Below are positions 32,039 to 43,820 of a stretch of DNA of 64,000 nucleotides, piece by piece (positions within the stretch are counted from its first letter, which is position 1; every line of letters starts with the position of its first letter). The position numbers and the translations under genes were made by a program. Origin of the DNA: Guillardia theta CCMP2712 (lineage: Eukaryota > Cryptophyceae > Pyrenomonadales > Geminigeraceae); NCBI RefSeq assembly GCF_000315625.1, contig NW_005434566.1, positions 140,903 to 204,902 of the forward strand. The letters run 5' to 3'. The notes below the pieces were generated by a model. It was not told the DNA's origin and did no database searches. It saw only the letters and a program-made list of their open reading frames with translations.

Positions 32039-33451
32039 ATGTCTCAGACTGGCGGGCTGGTGAACACGGACATCACAGCCAAGAGGAACGAGTTCTATTT
32101 CTATCCCCCCAAGTTCATAGACAACTTCTTCAGGAGGTCCTGCAAGGATGAGCGGGACATGCCTCTAATCTACCTCTTCTTCAACATCACATGCCTGACG
32201 CTCCCAGGGGCTGCTCTGGTGTTTTATCTTGGGACCAACATGGCAGGAGCCATCTACTTCCTCATCAACCTCTTCACCTTCCAGGAGCGATTCACACTTG
32301 GCCTGCACTTTGCATCGCATCGCAGTCTGTTCCGCTCGCCATGGCTCAACGGCTGGGCGCCGTACGTGCTCTCCCCGTTCTTTGGCATTCCCAGCGGCAT
32401 CTACTTCATTCATCATTGCATCATGCACCATGTTGAGAACAACGTCTTCCCCTGGGACGTCAGCTCCACTGAACCATACCAGAGAGACAACTTTCTGCAC
32501 TTTCTGCACTACTGGATGAGATTTCTTTTCGCAATCTGGTTCGAGTTGCCATACTATGCGTGGAGGAGAGGAAGAAAGGAGCTGGCCGTGTACGGAGCAT
32601 GCTGCGTGCTTGGATTCATGACCGCGATGTACTTCCTGTATCAGGCGAACAGCATCGCCACATTCTGGGTGTTCCTCCTGCCGACATTTGTATGCTCGCT
32701 GCTCCTGAGTAAGATGGCGAATCTTGTTGCTTCACGTTGAGTGTGATTGTGATGGTGGCAGTGTTTGGAAACTGGTCACAGCACATCTTCGTGGATCCCA
32801 AGAAGCCTGACTGCAACTATCACCTCACTTACAACATCATCAACACACCTCTGAACCAGAAGACCTTCAACGACGGCTATCACCTGGAGCACCATGTACA
32901 GTCCCGCCGTCACTGGAGTGAGGTCAGAGCACGTCGATCGCGGTTGCATGCTCCGCCCCTCACTCTGTGCTGTTGCTGCTGCAGCTTCCTGAGTCGTTCA
33001 TGAAGAACATCGACAAGTACGTTCAAGAGGATGCAGTTGTAATCTTGCCTTCTCCCGCTGCAGCAGCGTCTTGATTTGCCATCAGGTCTTCTCGGGTTTG
33101 GATTTCATGGCTGTTGGGATGCTCGTCATCTTCAGGCAGTACAAGGTGACGAACAGCTGATTGTTCTCATCGTCCTCCACTTTCAGCTCTTCCTGCCATG
33201 TGAATGGCATTCCCTCTGTCCCCTTTTTCACGCATCGGCATCTTGATTGATCAGCACTGAAACTGAAGTTGTTGGTCCACAGGTCCTGGCCAACCGTTTT
33301 GTACAGCTCAAGAGCCCTCCTCTCAACCAAAGTCAGGTTTGTATCGTCCTTGTCTATGAAGATTCACTTGTTATCGTGTCTTACCTCGCATCTCCAGATT
33401 GAAACTCTTCTGCGGTCCCGCCTCGTTCCTATCAATCGCAAACAGCAGTGA
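32039..33451 (+). CDS. Membrane fatty acid desaturase (di-iron, His-box)
   Basis: Predicted ER or plastid-membrane desaturase introducing a double bond into an acyl lipid. Exon 1 is 32039-32708; exon 2 starts at 32762 after an acceptor that completes a split Met codon. Further exons encode LPESFMKNID, VLICHQVFSGLDFMAVGMLV, VLANRFVQLKSPPLNQSQ and IETLLRSRLVPINRKQQ, stopping at 33451. The three histidine boxes are present: HFASH (exon 1), HHCIMHH (exon 1) and YHLEHH (exon 2); these bind the two irons in this superfamily. Hydrophobic helices surround them (IYLFFNITCLTLPGAALVF, AVYGACCVLGFMTAMYFLY). No fused cytochrome b5 is seen, so electrons would come from separate cytochrome b5 or ferredoxin. 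The start is the first Met after a C/T-rich leader. Regiospecificity cannot be read from sequence. Confidence 0.88.
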
Positions 33452-34088
33452 TACAGTCTCTGGCTTGTTCGCCGGCAGGCATCACAGAGCTTGTTCCTTA
33501 TGTTATTCTTTGAGAGTTTTGTTTCGAGTGACAAAGATGCTGGAGAGGAAGAAGGATTCCTTGCATGTTCGGGCTGAGAGTTTGTGGAGGAAAACAGTTG
33601 AAACTTAGGCTCGAAAAGAAGTAAGGAAGGAGGGTTGAAATAAAGTGTCAATGGTGCGTGTATCGGCTCTATCTGACGACAATCAAGCAAATGATTTAGA
33701 GAGAACATTTATCCACAGCTTGCAAAAGGAAAGGATGGAAGAGACGTTAGAGAAAAAGAGCAAAAAGACCTCCCAGTATTCCTCCACATGACAGCGGGAC
33801 CTTGAAAGCTGTCAGATTGATCGCATTCTCCTCACCCTCCTCTTGTTCATTTGACGCTCTTCGCATACTGACTTTCACTTCTCACCATAGCATCTCTCTC
33901 AAACAGGTTCCACCACTGCTCTCTCTGCTACCATTTCAATTTTGTCCTTGCTCTCCTGTGTAGCATTGATACTTCCTTCTTCCTATCGATACCTCCTCCT
34001 TCATACTCTCACCTTGCCCTATATCGTCTTCTACTCTCCCCCCCCCCCTCCCCATTCGCTCAACCTCCCCAAACCAGATTCCTTCCCC
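33452..34088. other. Intergenic gap between convergent genes
   Basis: 3' flanks of the desaturase (+) and the FUN14-like gene (-). Pyrimidine-rich in 33890-34080. No additional gene recognised. Confidence 0.5.
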
Positions 34089-35033
34089 TCACTCCCCTCC
34101 TCCGTCCTTCCTCACGTTTGTTCGCAATATCACTCGCTCGATCCTCTTCCACACTTCCTGCGAGCAGTCGATCAGATGAAGGTACAAACAAACGAGGGGG
34201 GGGAGAGAAGAGAAAGACGAAGGCGAGTTCGAGGGTATGATGGAGGATTGAGACTGAGCGTGCAGAGGACTCCGGGAGAGACAAGGAGGAGGAGAGATGA
34301 GGAAAAAGGATGAAGAAGCGGCACCTTAGCATCCTTTGCATCAATGCTGCCGTCCTGATTGACATCCAACATCTGACATGAGCGTGGCATGTGACTCCAT
34401 CGTTCCTCTCCCCATCCCCCCGTCCTCTTCCTCACCCGCTTCGCCATCCCCCGGAACTTGTCTCGGTTATGCGTCATCCTCTCGATCACCTCAACAGAGC
34501 CCAACACCTCAGCTGGGGGACCAGGCGGGCAGGAGACGGGCTCACCTCATCGTAGTCCAGCCCTGCATAGCCGAAGAACACAGCAGCAAAGAAGCTAAGG
34601 CTGCTGAGGATCAACATCTGATCTCACTGTCTTACTTCCTTCCAGACCTCACGCCCTCTTGCTCACCTTGACGACGCTGATTGCTAAAGACCTGACAATC
34701 TTTCCCACAAGGTATCCGACAACTCCCCCTGATCAACACACCCACATGTCAAGAAAAGAATCTCCTTCCTCCCCAGATCCCTTGACCTGACAGGAGCATC
34801 TTGGTAGACTCCCCGTACTTGACTTGCAGCTCCCTCAGGGGATGCTTGCTAGTTGAGATGGTTTCCAGGATGTCTTGTCCAGCCCCCTTGAAAACCTGCG
34901 AACATCAATATCAGCTTCATTACAATGCACAAGCTATCACCTCTTCCAGCCCTTCATCTTCCTCGTCCTTACTGTAGCTGTGCACAGCCAGCAGCAGGCA
35001 CATGAGGAGAAAGCATTTCATCCCCCACCTCAT
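34089..35033 (-). CDS. FUN14-like membrane protein with EF-hand and signal peptide
   Basis: Six minus-strand exons with compatible phases. Exon 1 (ATG at 35033) encodes MRWGMKCFLLMCLLLAVHSY, a good cleavable signal peptide, then an acidic stretch (KDEEDEGLEE). Next is VFKGAGQDILETISTSKHPL. The third and fourth exons give two membrane segments, GGVVGYLVGKIVRSLAISVV and MLILSSLSFFAAVFFGYAG followed by LDYDE; the glycine-rich first helix followed by a second helix is the FUN14 pattern. Then comes VLGSVEVIERMTHNRDKF. The fifth coding segment is a single EF-hand loop, DVNQDGSIDAKD, with Ca ligands at positions 1, 3, 5, 9 and 12. The last exon reads EVWKRIERVILRTN and stops at 34089. FUN14 proteins act in mitochondrial or plastid outer membranes. 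The signal peptide suggests the secretory route, or entry to a complex plastid, which is inference. Confidence 0.7.
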
Positions 35034-35439
35034 GTCTGCAGAGGAAAGAGGGTGAGAAGAGAACGCTTGTTATTACCCCAAGAAAGTTGTTCCCTCAAAA
35101 ATGTCAAACTCCGCAACATACTTGTTGCTGATGTATCTTTGGAGATAACCCAGTGTCTATCTTTCTCGTTCCCTTGCTCCCAATTTGTTTCCTCCAACTA
35201 GCAGCAACATCATACCTCCTTTCCTTCAGTCTCTCTATACTCCCATGACTTCCAACCCAGTCCCCGTCCCTCCTGCTCTTCATCAACCATATCATATTCC
35301 TGTCTCTATCTCGCATGTCTCGCACAACCATTCAATTCACTCCAGTCTCCCTACTTGTACTTCTCTTTCTTTATCCCTGCTTGCCGCCACAACCCACCGC
35401 CTTTCGCCTGCTATCCGCTATCCCTCGACACAATGTTCC

Positions 35440-35470
35440 ATTTCCCCTCCTGCTGCTGCCGCTGCTGCTG

Positions 35471-35508
<38 letters not shown>

Positions 35509-35512
35509 ACTC

Positions 35513-35551
<39 letters not shown>

Positions 35552-35620
35552 CCTCTCCAACCCCCCCCCACTACCCCCCTACCCCTACGCCTACGCCTAC
35601 GCCTACGCCTACCCTTCCTC
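35440..35620. repeat. CTG/CTCCTG and GCCTAC repeats
   Basis: Consecutive blocks of (CTG)n, (CTCCTG)n and (CTG)n, then about five copies of the hexamer GCCTAC near 35587-35615. Confidence 0.9.
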
Positions 35621-35888
35621 CTTTTCCTCTTTTTCCTCCTTCCCTCCCTCCTTCCCTCCACGCTCCCTCAGGCCAGCCGTGGCTTCAGCCCTCAACCAGT
35701 CTCAACATCACTCTATCGCTCTCTTTCTCCCTCCTCTATCCTTCCTTCCTCCCTCCCTCCCTTCTACAGCCAGCTCTCCTTCTCCGCGTGTTTCTTCCTA
35801 TCCTTCCCCGCCCCTCCTCTCCATCCTCCTTCCCCGCCCCGAGCATCCGCTCGCATATAAATTTTGGTACTTCACCTAGCCCTCCCTA

Positions 35889-36631
<743 letters not shown>

Positions 36632-37295
36632 TTAAGGGAAGAGCTGAGGAGAGAGGGAGAACTTTGGCTGTAAGAGCGAAAGTTGATGCGAGCAGGGAGA
36701 TGAGGGAGGGATAATGATGGCATGGAAGTCACGAATGCATGCGGAGAACGGAAGTCGAAGATGACTGGAAGTTCGGATTTAGAGAGTTTAAACGCATGAG
36801 TTTCAAGTGAATAGGATGAGACAGGTGGTATGATGTGAACATAGAAGATGTTGATGACAGAGAGGCTGTTCAATGAAGGATTATAACGACAATTGAGAAG
36901 GAGATGGATAAAACATAATGGATTGGAGGGTAGATCTTTCTTGGAGAGCAGAAGAGATGGAGCATGCAAGTTCAAGAGGTAGAGAGAGGTAGGAACAGAG
37001 TGCGTGAAATGAAGACTCTTTGATGCTGCAGATATCTGAGCAGCAGAAGACAGCGGTCAAAGAATTATTTACTTTTGAGATGAACATCGTCGTTTGATAT
37101 AATTCCTCAGCAATACCTGTTTCCGTTGAATGTAGTGCAAGTATACAACAGTGTCGTTAATAGTACACACAACTTCATTCGTTCATAAAGCACAATGCAG
37201 TTGTTCTAGAAATACTTGGTAAAGAAAAGGCCAACAATTCCTGTGCTGTCTGTTGCGAAAGATGAGCATGCAGCTTTAGAGCGTTTCATCATCAG

Positions 37296-38383
37296 TCATC
37301 TTCTTGCATCGCCATGTCCTGATCTTCGCCCAGCGCTGTTAAACTCATCGTCAAAAACGAACAGAGGACGTGCTGCAGGATGACCTCTTCCGATGTATCC
37401 CTTCCTTAGCCTGTTGCAATTCTTCTTCATCGAATCCTTGTCGTAGATGTACCTGAGCATTCAAAGATTACACAAGCAACCTTCACACAGGCCAACTGCT
37501 GCACCTGTAAGAGTACATAAAGTCCCTCTTCCCAGGATCTCCGTTCCTTGGTCCCCGTGTCCCCTTCATCGGCTGTTAAGGGGCTTCGTCAGATTCCCGG
37601 AAATCGTGGATGAGAATGGGGCGAAGTTCACGGTGTCGAACAAGCTGAGGAGAAGTAGGAAGAGAAGCTTACCTTGACGCCAATCTGTCGCAGGAGCTCA
37701 TAAACAGGCCCTGTGGGCTCCTTAATGTCCTTTCTTCCGTTGACCAGCCAGCATCTGTTCTCATCGTAGGCAACCATGTTCCTGATCGCCTGGTTGAACT
37801 CGTTGAGATCCTTGACCTGCATCTCACTGAACCCCAGGATGCTCTGCTCATCATCCACGCTTCTGATCAAGCGGACGATCCCGTGTTGCTCAAGAACGTG
37901 CAATAATTTCATGAGGTCCATAATCCGGTTTCGAGCATTTTGCTTCATTTCTATGCCAAGCTTTTCTTGCACGAGTCTTTCCAGAGCCAAGTTCGCATCC
38001 ACCTCTTTCATCTTCAAGATGCACTCAGCCGTCATATCATAGCAGCAAGAGGATTGTCGTGTTTCTGGCATCGACGCTCGATTGGACTTCAGATGATCTG
38101 TGATCGCGTTTTCCATGCTATTCACGATTGTGAAGCGTTTCTTAGACCAGTCAATGAAACCCATAGAGTCATCGGGCTTGCCAAGAGTCAAGCATTGGTG
38201 ATGGTCGGGAAAACCAAAAGGAAGAGAGGAGGGGCATTGAGTTTGGCCTATTTCGAAACACTCGCGATTCTGCGTCAAGTGATTCCCTTGAAGCACAGCA
38301 GGATTCAAGCTAGCATTCATCTGCACAACAAAATCAGTCATTTCCCATCGAAGCATGCATGTAAGAGTCAGAAACTTCTTCAT
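37296..38383 (-). CDS. Unrecognised three-exon gene
   Basis: I do not recognise the family. Exon 1 runs from 38383 (or from an internal Met in MNASLNPAVLQG if the segment before it is intron) to about 37673, ending LLRQIGVK at a GT donor. Exon 2 (about 37576-37509) reads PMKGTRGPRNGDPGKRDFMY. Exon 3 (about 37449-37296) reads YIYDKDSMKKNCNRLRKGYI, then GRGHPAARPLFVFDDEFN, and stops at 37296. Both junctions are in phase. The central part (about 38050-37700) is helical and charged, for example ALERLVQEKLGIEMKQNARN and EMQVKDLNEFNQAIRNMV. It is probably soluble, with no signal or membrane helix. Exon 1 starts next to CCCGCCCC, but no clear leader is visible. Coding status is likely. Confidence 0.6.
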
Positions 38384-38508
38384 GGGGCGGGAGAACAGAT
38401 GGGTTGAATGCTGGTCCTACTCCAGCAACGCAATACCCCTTGATCTGAAACGTTGGCACGAGCTACGACTGGCGCGAAAGGGTCTAGAGCACGAAAAGGA
38501 CTAATTCG

Positions 38509-38946
38509 GTGCATCATGGCTGGCATGAATTGAAGTGTGTGATGAAGGGCAAAGAAACCATGCGAATGAATCTAACATCGACCCGAATGGTCACGTTGGG
38601 GCGAGTGGCGCACGAGGACAGAAGGGCATCTAGCAAAGAGGATGAGCTGAGACAAATACAAGTGGGATCACGCTACGAAGCATTACAGAGGATCTTGAAG
38701 GGAGCTAAGGATAGGATCGCGACTGAGGAGCAGTCAGAATCAGAGGGTGGAGATAGGGGAGATACAGAGGTTGGCGTCCTCTCAAAGGGCCGGAAAAGGA
38801 GCTGGGGGAAGGAGGATGCGACGGAGAGGGATGATAGTGGAGGCGGAGTGAAAATGCAGGGGGTGGGGTGGCATTGGTCACTGTCACGGGAACAGTCAGA
38901 AGTATCCAACGGGGGTGATTTTGAGTATATCAGAGGGGTGGGGTAG
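38509..38946 (+). CDS. Possible small protein or element remnant
   Basis: A 145-residue frame that looks more coding-like than neighbours in its middle (SSKEDELRQIQVGSRYEALQ followed by RILKGAKDRIATEEQ), hydrophilic and charged. Its C-terminus runs into the G-rich GGGGTGG tract. No domain recognised. It could be the relic of a mobile element's coding region. Confidence 0.25.
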   Translation: MHHGWHELKCVMKGKETMRMNLTSTRMVTLGRVAHEDRRASSKEDELRQIQVGSRYEALQRILKGAKDRIATEEQSESEGGDRGDTEVGVLSKGRKRSWGKEDATERDDSGGGVKMQGVGWHWSLSREQSEVSNGGDFEYIRGVG

Positions 38947-40420
38947 TCCAGGATTGGCCTCGGATCTCAAGATAGGATTGACAGGGGGGTGGTGGATCGC
39001 TGGAGGGGTGGGGTGATTCTATGTTGGGAAATGTTAAGGGTGGGTTCTGGTCTAACCTCTACAGGTGGGTAGTAATGAAGGTAGTAAGAAATGTGCGGGT
39101 AGTCTCGGAAGGTTGTTCGGCAAGTTTGTAGGACACAGGGGTAGAGGTACCTTTCAAGAGCAAAATGTAGGGGTACTCTTGGGTAAATTAGAGGGTAGTA
39201 CTAGGATGCATAATCTGCGGAATCGATAAGTGTTTAAGGTGGGTGGGTAGGGTGATAGGTGGCTCGGACCAGTACGACGCTGGGGTCGTGCGTTCATGGT
39301 ACGTAGAGGTTGGGTACTTTTTCTTTAAATCAGGGGTAGGGTTTTTATCTGGAAGGCATCCGAATCCAGGGGTGGGTCCTACCGGGGAGCCGTGATGGAG
39401 AGGCACAACCAGCTCATGATCACCCCCCACCCCCCTTATCTCCAGTAAAGCAGCAGAGAAGGAACCCCCTCTTTAGACCCTCAAAGGCGCATATTCTCAC
39501 TGGGAGATAGGGGTAAATCTCAAGAAAGGGGTAGTTTGATGCCTCCTTCGCTCGCCAGCGGCTAGCGTCACAGGGGGGGTAGAGTGCAAATATTTATTGG
39601 ATCCCACTAATCAACAACGCCCAGTACTTAGGAAGCGCTTTTCGCACGCATGTTCCCCTCGGAACCCATCGTGAAAAAATCAACTGGTCGGTCACGGCGT
39701 GTGTTGAATGCATCATCACCCACCCTTTCTATCACTCCCTCATCAAGCTGAAAATGGGGGGTATTCAGGAAACGCTCCTTTGGTTGCGGTCAAGCATTGC
39801 AGAGGACCACCCACCCTTCTGACTCCTTTTCACTATGGGAATTGGGGGTGTGTAAAAGTGCCAGGGTAGCGACAGTGGTGTAATATCTTGTCTAGGTCAC
39901 GGCGCAGCACAATGTCAGCTATGGCTGGTCACGGCAGCTGCCAGTCAGCTACCTCCGTAAATCAACCCCTCTCTACCTATGACGTGATTAGGTATAGAGG
40001 GGTGGGGTACAATAATTTCTCTGATTGCGTCAACGTCTTCGATGAATATCAACCACCTACCCATTGGAGTTTTTTTGACCACCCTCCACCCCTCAAATCA
40101 GGCTAACCACGTGGGCTTCTTCAGAATTGTCACCACCCCACCCTCGAATTTCTCCGTCCTCTGTAAGGAACTTTTTTTGTTTTTTTTAACGACCCTGAAG
40201 CGTCCCGCACGGCTCGTGGTAAGAGTCTCAAGGCAATCACTACCCCCACCCCTACCTCCTTAAAAATCAGATCAAAGACCCCTCCCTGATGGAGTGTGCC
40301 GGTAGTAAGGGTCTTGTGGTTTCCCTAACAGTGCAAAGCATGTACCTCCACGCCGTGACGCTACTGATACCACCCCTATCCCTCCCAAGGGGGTGATTCA
40401 TGCCGTGACCGCTCTCAATA
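38920..40420. repeat. GGGGTA/TACCCC tract 5 with strand-bias flip
   Basis: From about 38920 to 39400 the top strand is G-rich (GGGGTGGGGTAG, GGGTAGGG, GGTGGGTAGG). At about 39420-39435 it switches to C-rich (ACCCCCCACCCCCC) and stays mostly C-rich to 40420, with mixed patches. Otherwise it resembles the other tracts. No island is attached and no gene is convincing inside. Confidence 0.72.
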
Positions 40421-41619
40421 TCTGTTATTGTGTTTAATACATTTTATAAGTCATAAACTTGGAGTTTTTTTTTTCGGCTGTTCCTCAATCTTTTTTTTAT
40501 TTTTTTTTGGATCGTCATTGTTTCAGTTTCACCCACTCGCATTCACTTCCCGCAGACTCTGTGCAGGGGCGGACGAGGGGAGACGGGATGCCCTCCTGGG
40601 GGATGAGACACGAGAAGAGATAAGAGGCATGTAAGATGGGTTGGAAGGAGAGGAGGGACCAGCAGAGTGGACCAGGTGGCAAGAGCCTTGTGGAACCATT
40701 GCGAGTGTCGTTGGAGCAAGCACCCTTGGTCTCAGTAAGTTCATGTACAAGGCAGAAGATACGATCAGCGTGAGTCTAGTGTGTTTGCTTCTGGCTCATG
40801 GTCGGTAGAAGCGTTTGATTTGCTAGTCTACAAGAATCAAGAGAGAAATCATCTTCCATCTTGGTTTCTAGATGATCCTTGTACCCATACTTTTACAACA
40901 ACAGTCTCCTGGAAGCGAGAAAACAAATAATCCAAAGGAGAGGATAATCTGAGGGTTTGCTGCATGTTTTTCTGAGAAAACTGTGATGAGGAGCTGTGAA
41001 TACTGGTTTCGTGACGAGAAGGAGGATGTCATAGTTGGGTTGGTAGGATGGCGCCATTCTCTTGGGGTTCTTGGTCCTGTTTTGTACGTTTGTGATGACA
41101 AGAACCGTTACAGAATCTATTTCCCTCTTGTTTCTGTCTGTACGATAACAGCTTGATTGTTATCGGATGTGTCTGCTTCAAAATGACTAAAGAAAACTGA
41201 CGATCAGGTGACATCTGAGGACTCGTAGGGTTGTATAAGACTAATACATATGAGTATGAGATGATCACCATTTCAGCTCATCATGAACATAATGATGCGC
41301 TTTGCGCTCCTTTTTACATTGTGCGGGTCTCCTGGTATGAACTTATATTCAATATCATTGCTATTTTGGCTTGTGTACCTGCTGCATCCGATTGGCTTGT
41401 GTACCTGCTGCATCACCCCGGATCAGATCTGAAGTGATGCCAATACAACAAGATACCTCACTTGTTTCGCATGTGATATGGTGTTTGAACCACAAACGCA
41501 ACTGTAGATTAGAATAGTTGTGAAGGAGATGCTGATATACATATGTGTATGTATGTATGTTTGTATGCTGATATGCGAAAACTTCATTCGTATCATGAAC
41601 GACAGGGGACAGTAAATGT
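40421..41619. other. Intergenic region left of the retroelement
   Basis: AT-rich unique sequence with poly-T runs at 40465-40510 and a TATG tetramer patch near 41545-41560. Short frames only. Confidence 0.5.
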
Positions 41620-41768
41620 TGTATACACAACCTTGCGTAAGACCTTGAGCTCAGATGATCTTAGGATCACTGTTCATAAGTTACACACACTCATCAGATC
41701 AGCAGCATCACTGCAGCTATCTGGCATCGTCGTTCTGTTTCACAACACTACGCCCAAGGGGCGTCCGG
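41620..41768. repeat. Left direct repeat of gag element
   Basis: Identical to the right copy for about the first 55 bases, then mostly alignable to AAGGGGCGTCC at about 41757-41767. It includes the last codons of the gag frame. In element orientation this is the 3' repeat. Confidence 0.8.
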
Positions 41769-43528
41769 TACGAGTCCAGAATACAACTTCGCAGAGCCGT
41801 AATGGCATTTGCGATGGCGGCTTGACTCGCTGGAGGTTGGGAGGTCTGTGTCACTGAGGAAGAAGCATTTCGATGAGCTTGCTTTTCCTTGCGGCAGTAC
41901 TTCAACGTGCGTCCAGAACGTTTGCAGTACGTGCAGAAGTAATTCGGGGAAGAACCGGAGGACTGCGCGGGAGCGCGGGAGGGCTGAGCTCCTGGCGTCG
42001 ACGGAGAGGGTTGAAGGGCACAAAGAGGCTGCGGAGCCGGAACGAAAGAAGACGGTTTGACGAAGGTGAAAGCTTTCTGTGCTAAAAGCGACATCGTGGC
42101 AGCGGTAGCAGGATGCATGTGCGCAATGGGGACCATCACAAGTCGGAGATCAGGGTCACGAAAACCATTGGCGAATTGTTGAAGAAGATTGTGCTCTTGA
42201 AAGACGACAGCCTCACATTTGTAGAGTAAAAGCTCGTCAACATAGCGTTGCGTCCGAAGAGTATAATCAGTAATCGATTCGTTCACGCCTTGACAAAGAT
42301 TGGTTACTTGTTGCTGGAGCTTGGCGATGTGAGCCGCGGGAGGAAATTGCTGCGTGATGAAAAGGCAGAATTCCGGCCAGGGAAGAAGGGACAATTCGTC
42401 AAGAGGACGATCGTGAGACATGCGTCGAAGAACAGCGTCGTCAAGAAAGGTCGTCGTGTAGTGAACCCAGAGGTTGCCGGGGATTCGATGGACAGACAGA
42501 GCACGTCCCATCTGAGAGAGCCAGCTGTGAATGCTTCGAGAATCAGCCTGACCAAGAAAGGGGGTGATGGAGGTTCTGGGCTGAAACTTCGGGAGTTTGT
42601 CACCATTGAAAGGCTGGGAGGGACTGACGGGCGTGGGCTGAGGAATCCGCGACATGCACGCGTCACGAGAGGGGTTCTGCTGCGTGTAAGAAGCACGAAT
42701 ACCTGGCAACGGAGTCATCAGTTTCTCTGGTAAGAGAGAAGTCGGAGGCGGAGCTTTGGGAATCGACGAAGGGTCTGACTCAACCGGGAGGGCAAGCATC
42801 TGCAACAGCCGAGGGCTGGGAGGGGAAGGAGAACTCGTCAAGCGCAGAGACGGTTGCGCGCTGGACGGGGCAGGGAGGGGCTTCAAGCGCTGGATTGCTG
42901 AAACTGAGGTAGAAAGGGCGGAAACCAGGCGTTCTTGAAGTTCATATGATTGAGCAAGTAGACGATAATTGAATTCCTGAGATTGCTCAAATTGACGATC
43001 CAGCTTGCGTTCAAGTTCTTCCTGACGCTTCTGGGCATCCTTGCGGGCATCTGCATTCTGTTGCAGGAGTAAAGCAAAAAGTTGACTAAGAGATGGTTCT
43101 TTGTCGCTGGCGGCAGGAGAGTTCCGACCCGAAGACATCGCAGAGATGGGCTCAGCCCATCCGAACACCCCTGCGGCAGGGGTGTTCGGAGAACATGCTC
43201 CAGAGGCTGACGTGAAGTTGCGGAAAGAATGCGGAGCTGGAGACTCCCTGGCTAAGACAGACGGTGCTGGTACAGGCGTAACAAAGAATGGGCGAGCACC
43301 AGAAGCTGGATGGGAATCCTCCTGTGGTCGATCTTGCATAATAGAATCATCATCTCTCGTTACGGAAAAGAGACGGGGAAATTGAAATTGTTCAGCTCCA
43401 ACATTTGGGTGGATTGTGGTTGGATCAGCAACTTGTTCCGTAGATCTCTGAATCCTTCGTTCACTGGTCTGAGCCTTACGCGATCTTTTCACTTTCAACA
43501 GTTTGCTTGCTTTCTTTGCTGAAATCAT
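41717..43528 (-). CDS. Retrotransposon Gag-like protein
   Basis: A 603-residue uninterrupted frame. The first 260 residues are Pro/Ser-rich, with a predicted coiled coil (KRQEELERKLDRQFEQSQEF). The centre has the retrotransposon gag core: FLGQADSRSIHSWLSQMGRA, WVHYTTTFLDDAVLRRM, PWPEFCLFITQQFPP, then VNESITDYTLRTQRYVDELL. That is the capsid-like helical region of Ty3-type gags. Near the C-terminus is CTYCKRSGRTLKYC, a CX2CX4HX4C zinc knuckle in which the His is replaced by Arg. The frame is open end to end, so it may be recently active or selected. There is no downstream pol. The last residues are encoded inside the left direct repeat. Confidence 0.8.
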   Translation of the reverse strand: MISAKKASKLLKVKRSRKAQTSERRIQRSTEQVADPTTIHPNVGAEQFQFPRLFSVTRDDDSIMQDRPQEDSHPASGARPFFVTPVPAPSVLARESPAPHSFRNFTSASGACSPNTPAAGVFGWAEPISAMSSGRNSPAASDKEPSLSQLFALLLQQNADARKDAQKRQEELERKLDRQFEQSQEFNYRLLAQSYELQERLVSALSTSVSAIQRLKPLPAPSSAQPSLRLTSSPSPPSPRLLQMLALPVESDPSSIPKAPPPTSLLPEKLMTPLPGIRASYTQQNPSRDACMSRIPQPTPVSPSQPFNGDKLPKFQPRTSITPFLGQADSRSIHSWLSQMGRALSVHRIPGNLWVHYTTTFLDDAVLRRMSHDRPLDELSLLPWPEFCLFITQQFPPAAHIAKLQQQVTNLCQGVNESITDYTLRTQRYVDELLLYKCEAVVFQEHNLLQQFANGFRDPDLRLVMVPIAHMHPATAATMSLLAQKAFTFVKPSSFVPAPQPLCALQPSPSTPGAQPSRAPAQSSGSSPNYFCTYCKRSGRTLKYCRKEKQAHRNASSSVTQTSQPPASQAAIANAITALRSCILDSYRTPLGRSVVKQNDDAR

Positions 43529-43590
43529 TCTTGGAATCGTTTGAGATTCTGAATCAAAGCTCGAATGTGAACCAATTCGCTACCATGTGA

Positions 43591-43820
43591 TGTATACACA
43601 ACCTTGCGTAAGACCTTGAGCTCAGATGATCTTAGGATCACTGTTGATTAAGCACACACACTCATCAGATCAGCAGCATCACTACTGCTGCTGGCTGGCA
43701 TCGTCATTCTGTTTCCCTACGCCACCTCTACGTTACTAAGTTACCAGGTACGTTACACCCAAGGGGCGTCCCGGCGGTAACTTCGGCGGCGGCCGGGCCC
43801 GGAATCATAATGAGAGTCCA
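43591..43820. repeat. Right direct repeat, expanded by GC-rich insertions
   Basis: Starts like the left copy and aligns through CTGTTTC. It then contains extra sequence (CTACG, GTTAC, CCAGGTACG words) before CCCAAGGGGCGTCCC. A further block of about 40 bp of CGGCGG/GGCCGGGCCC separates that from GAGTCCAGAAT, which adjoins it in the left copy. It merges into GC-rich island 3. Confidence 0.75.

Larger units (their letters stand above)
41620..43820 (-). mobile_element. Gag-only retroelement flanked by direct repeats
   Basis: A single gag-type frame (41717-43528) lies between two direct repeats that both begin TGTATACACAACCTTGCG, at 41620 and 43591. The left copy spans at least 41620-41768, the right copy 43591 to about 43820. 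In the element's orientation (minus strand) the right copy is upstream. It is followed after four bases by TGGTAGCGAATTGGTTC, which starts with TGG like a primer-binding site. No protease, reverse transcriptase or integrase was found. This arrangement matches non-autonomous terminal-repeat elements with a gag (TR-GAG type). The left repeat overlaps the last gag codons. Confidence 0.65.
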
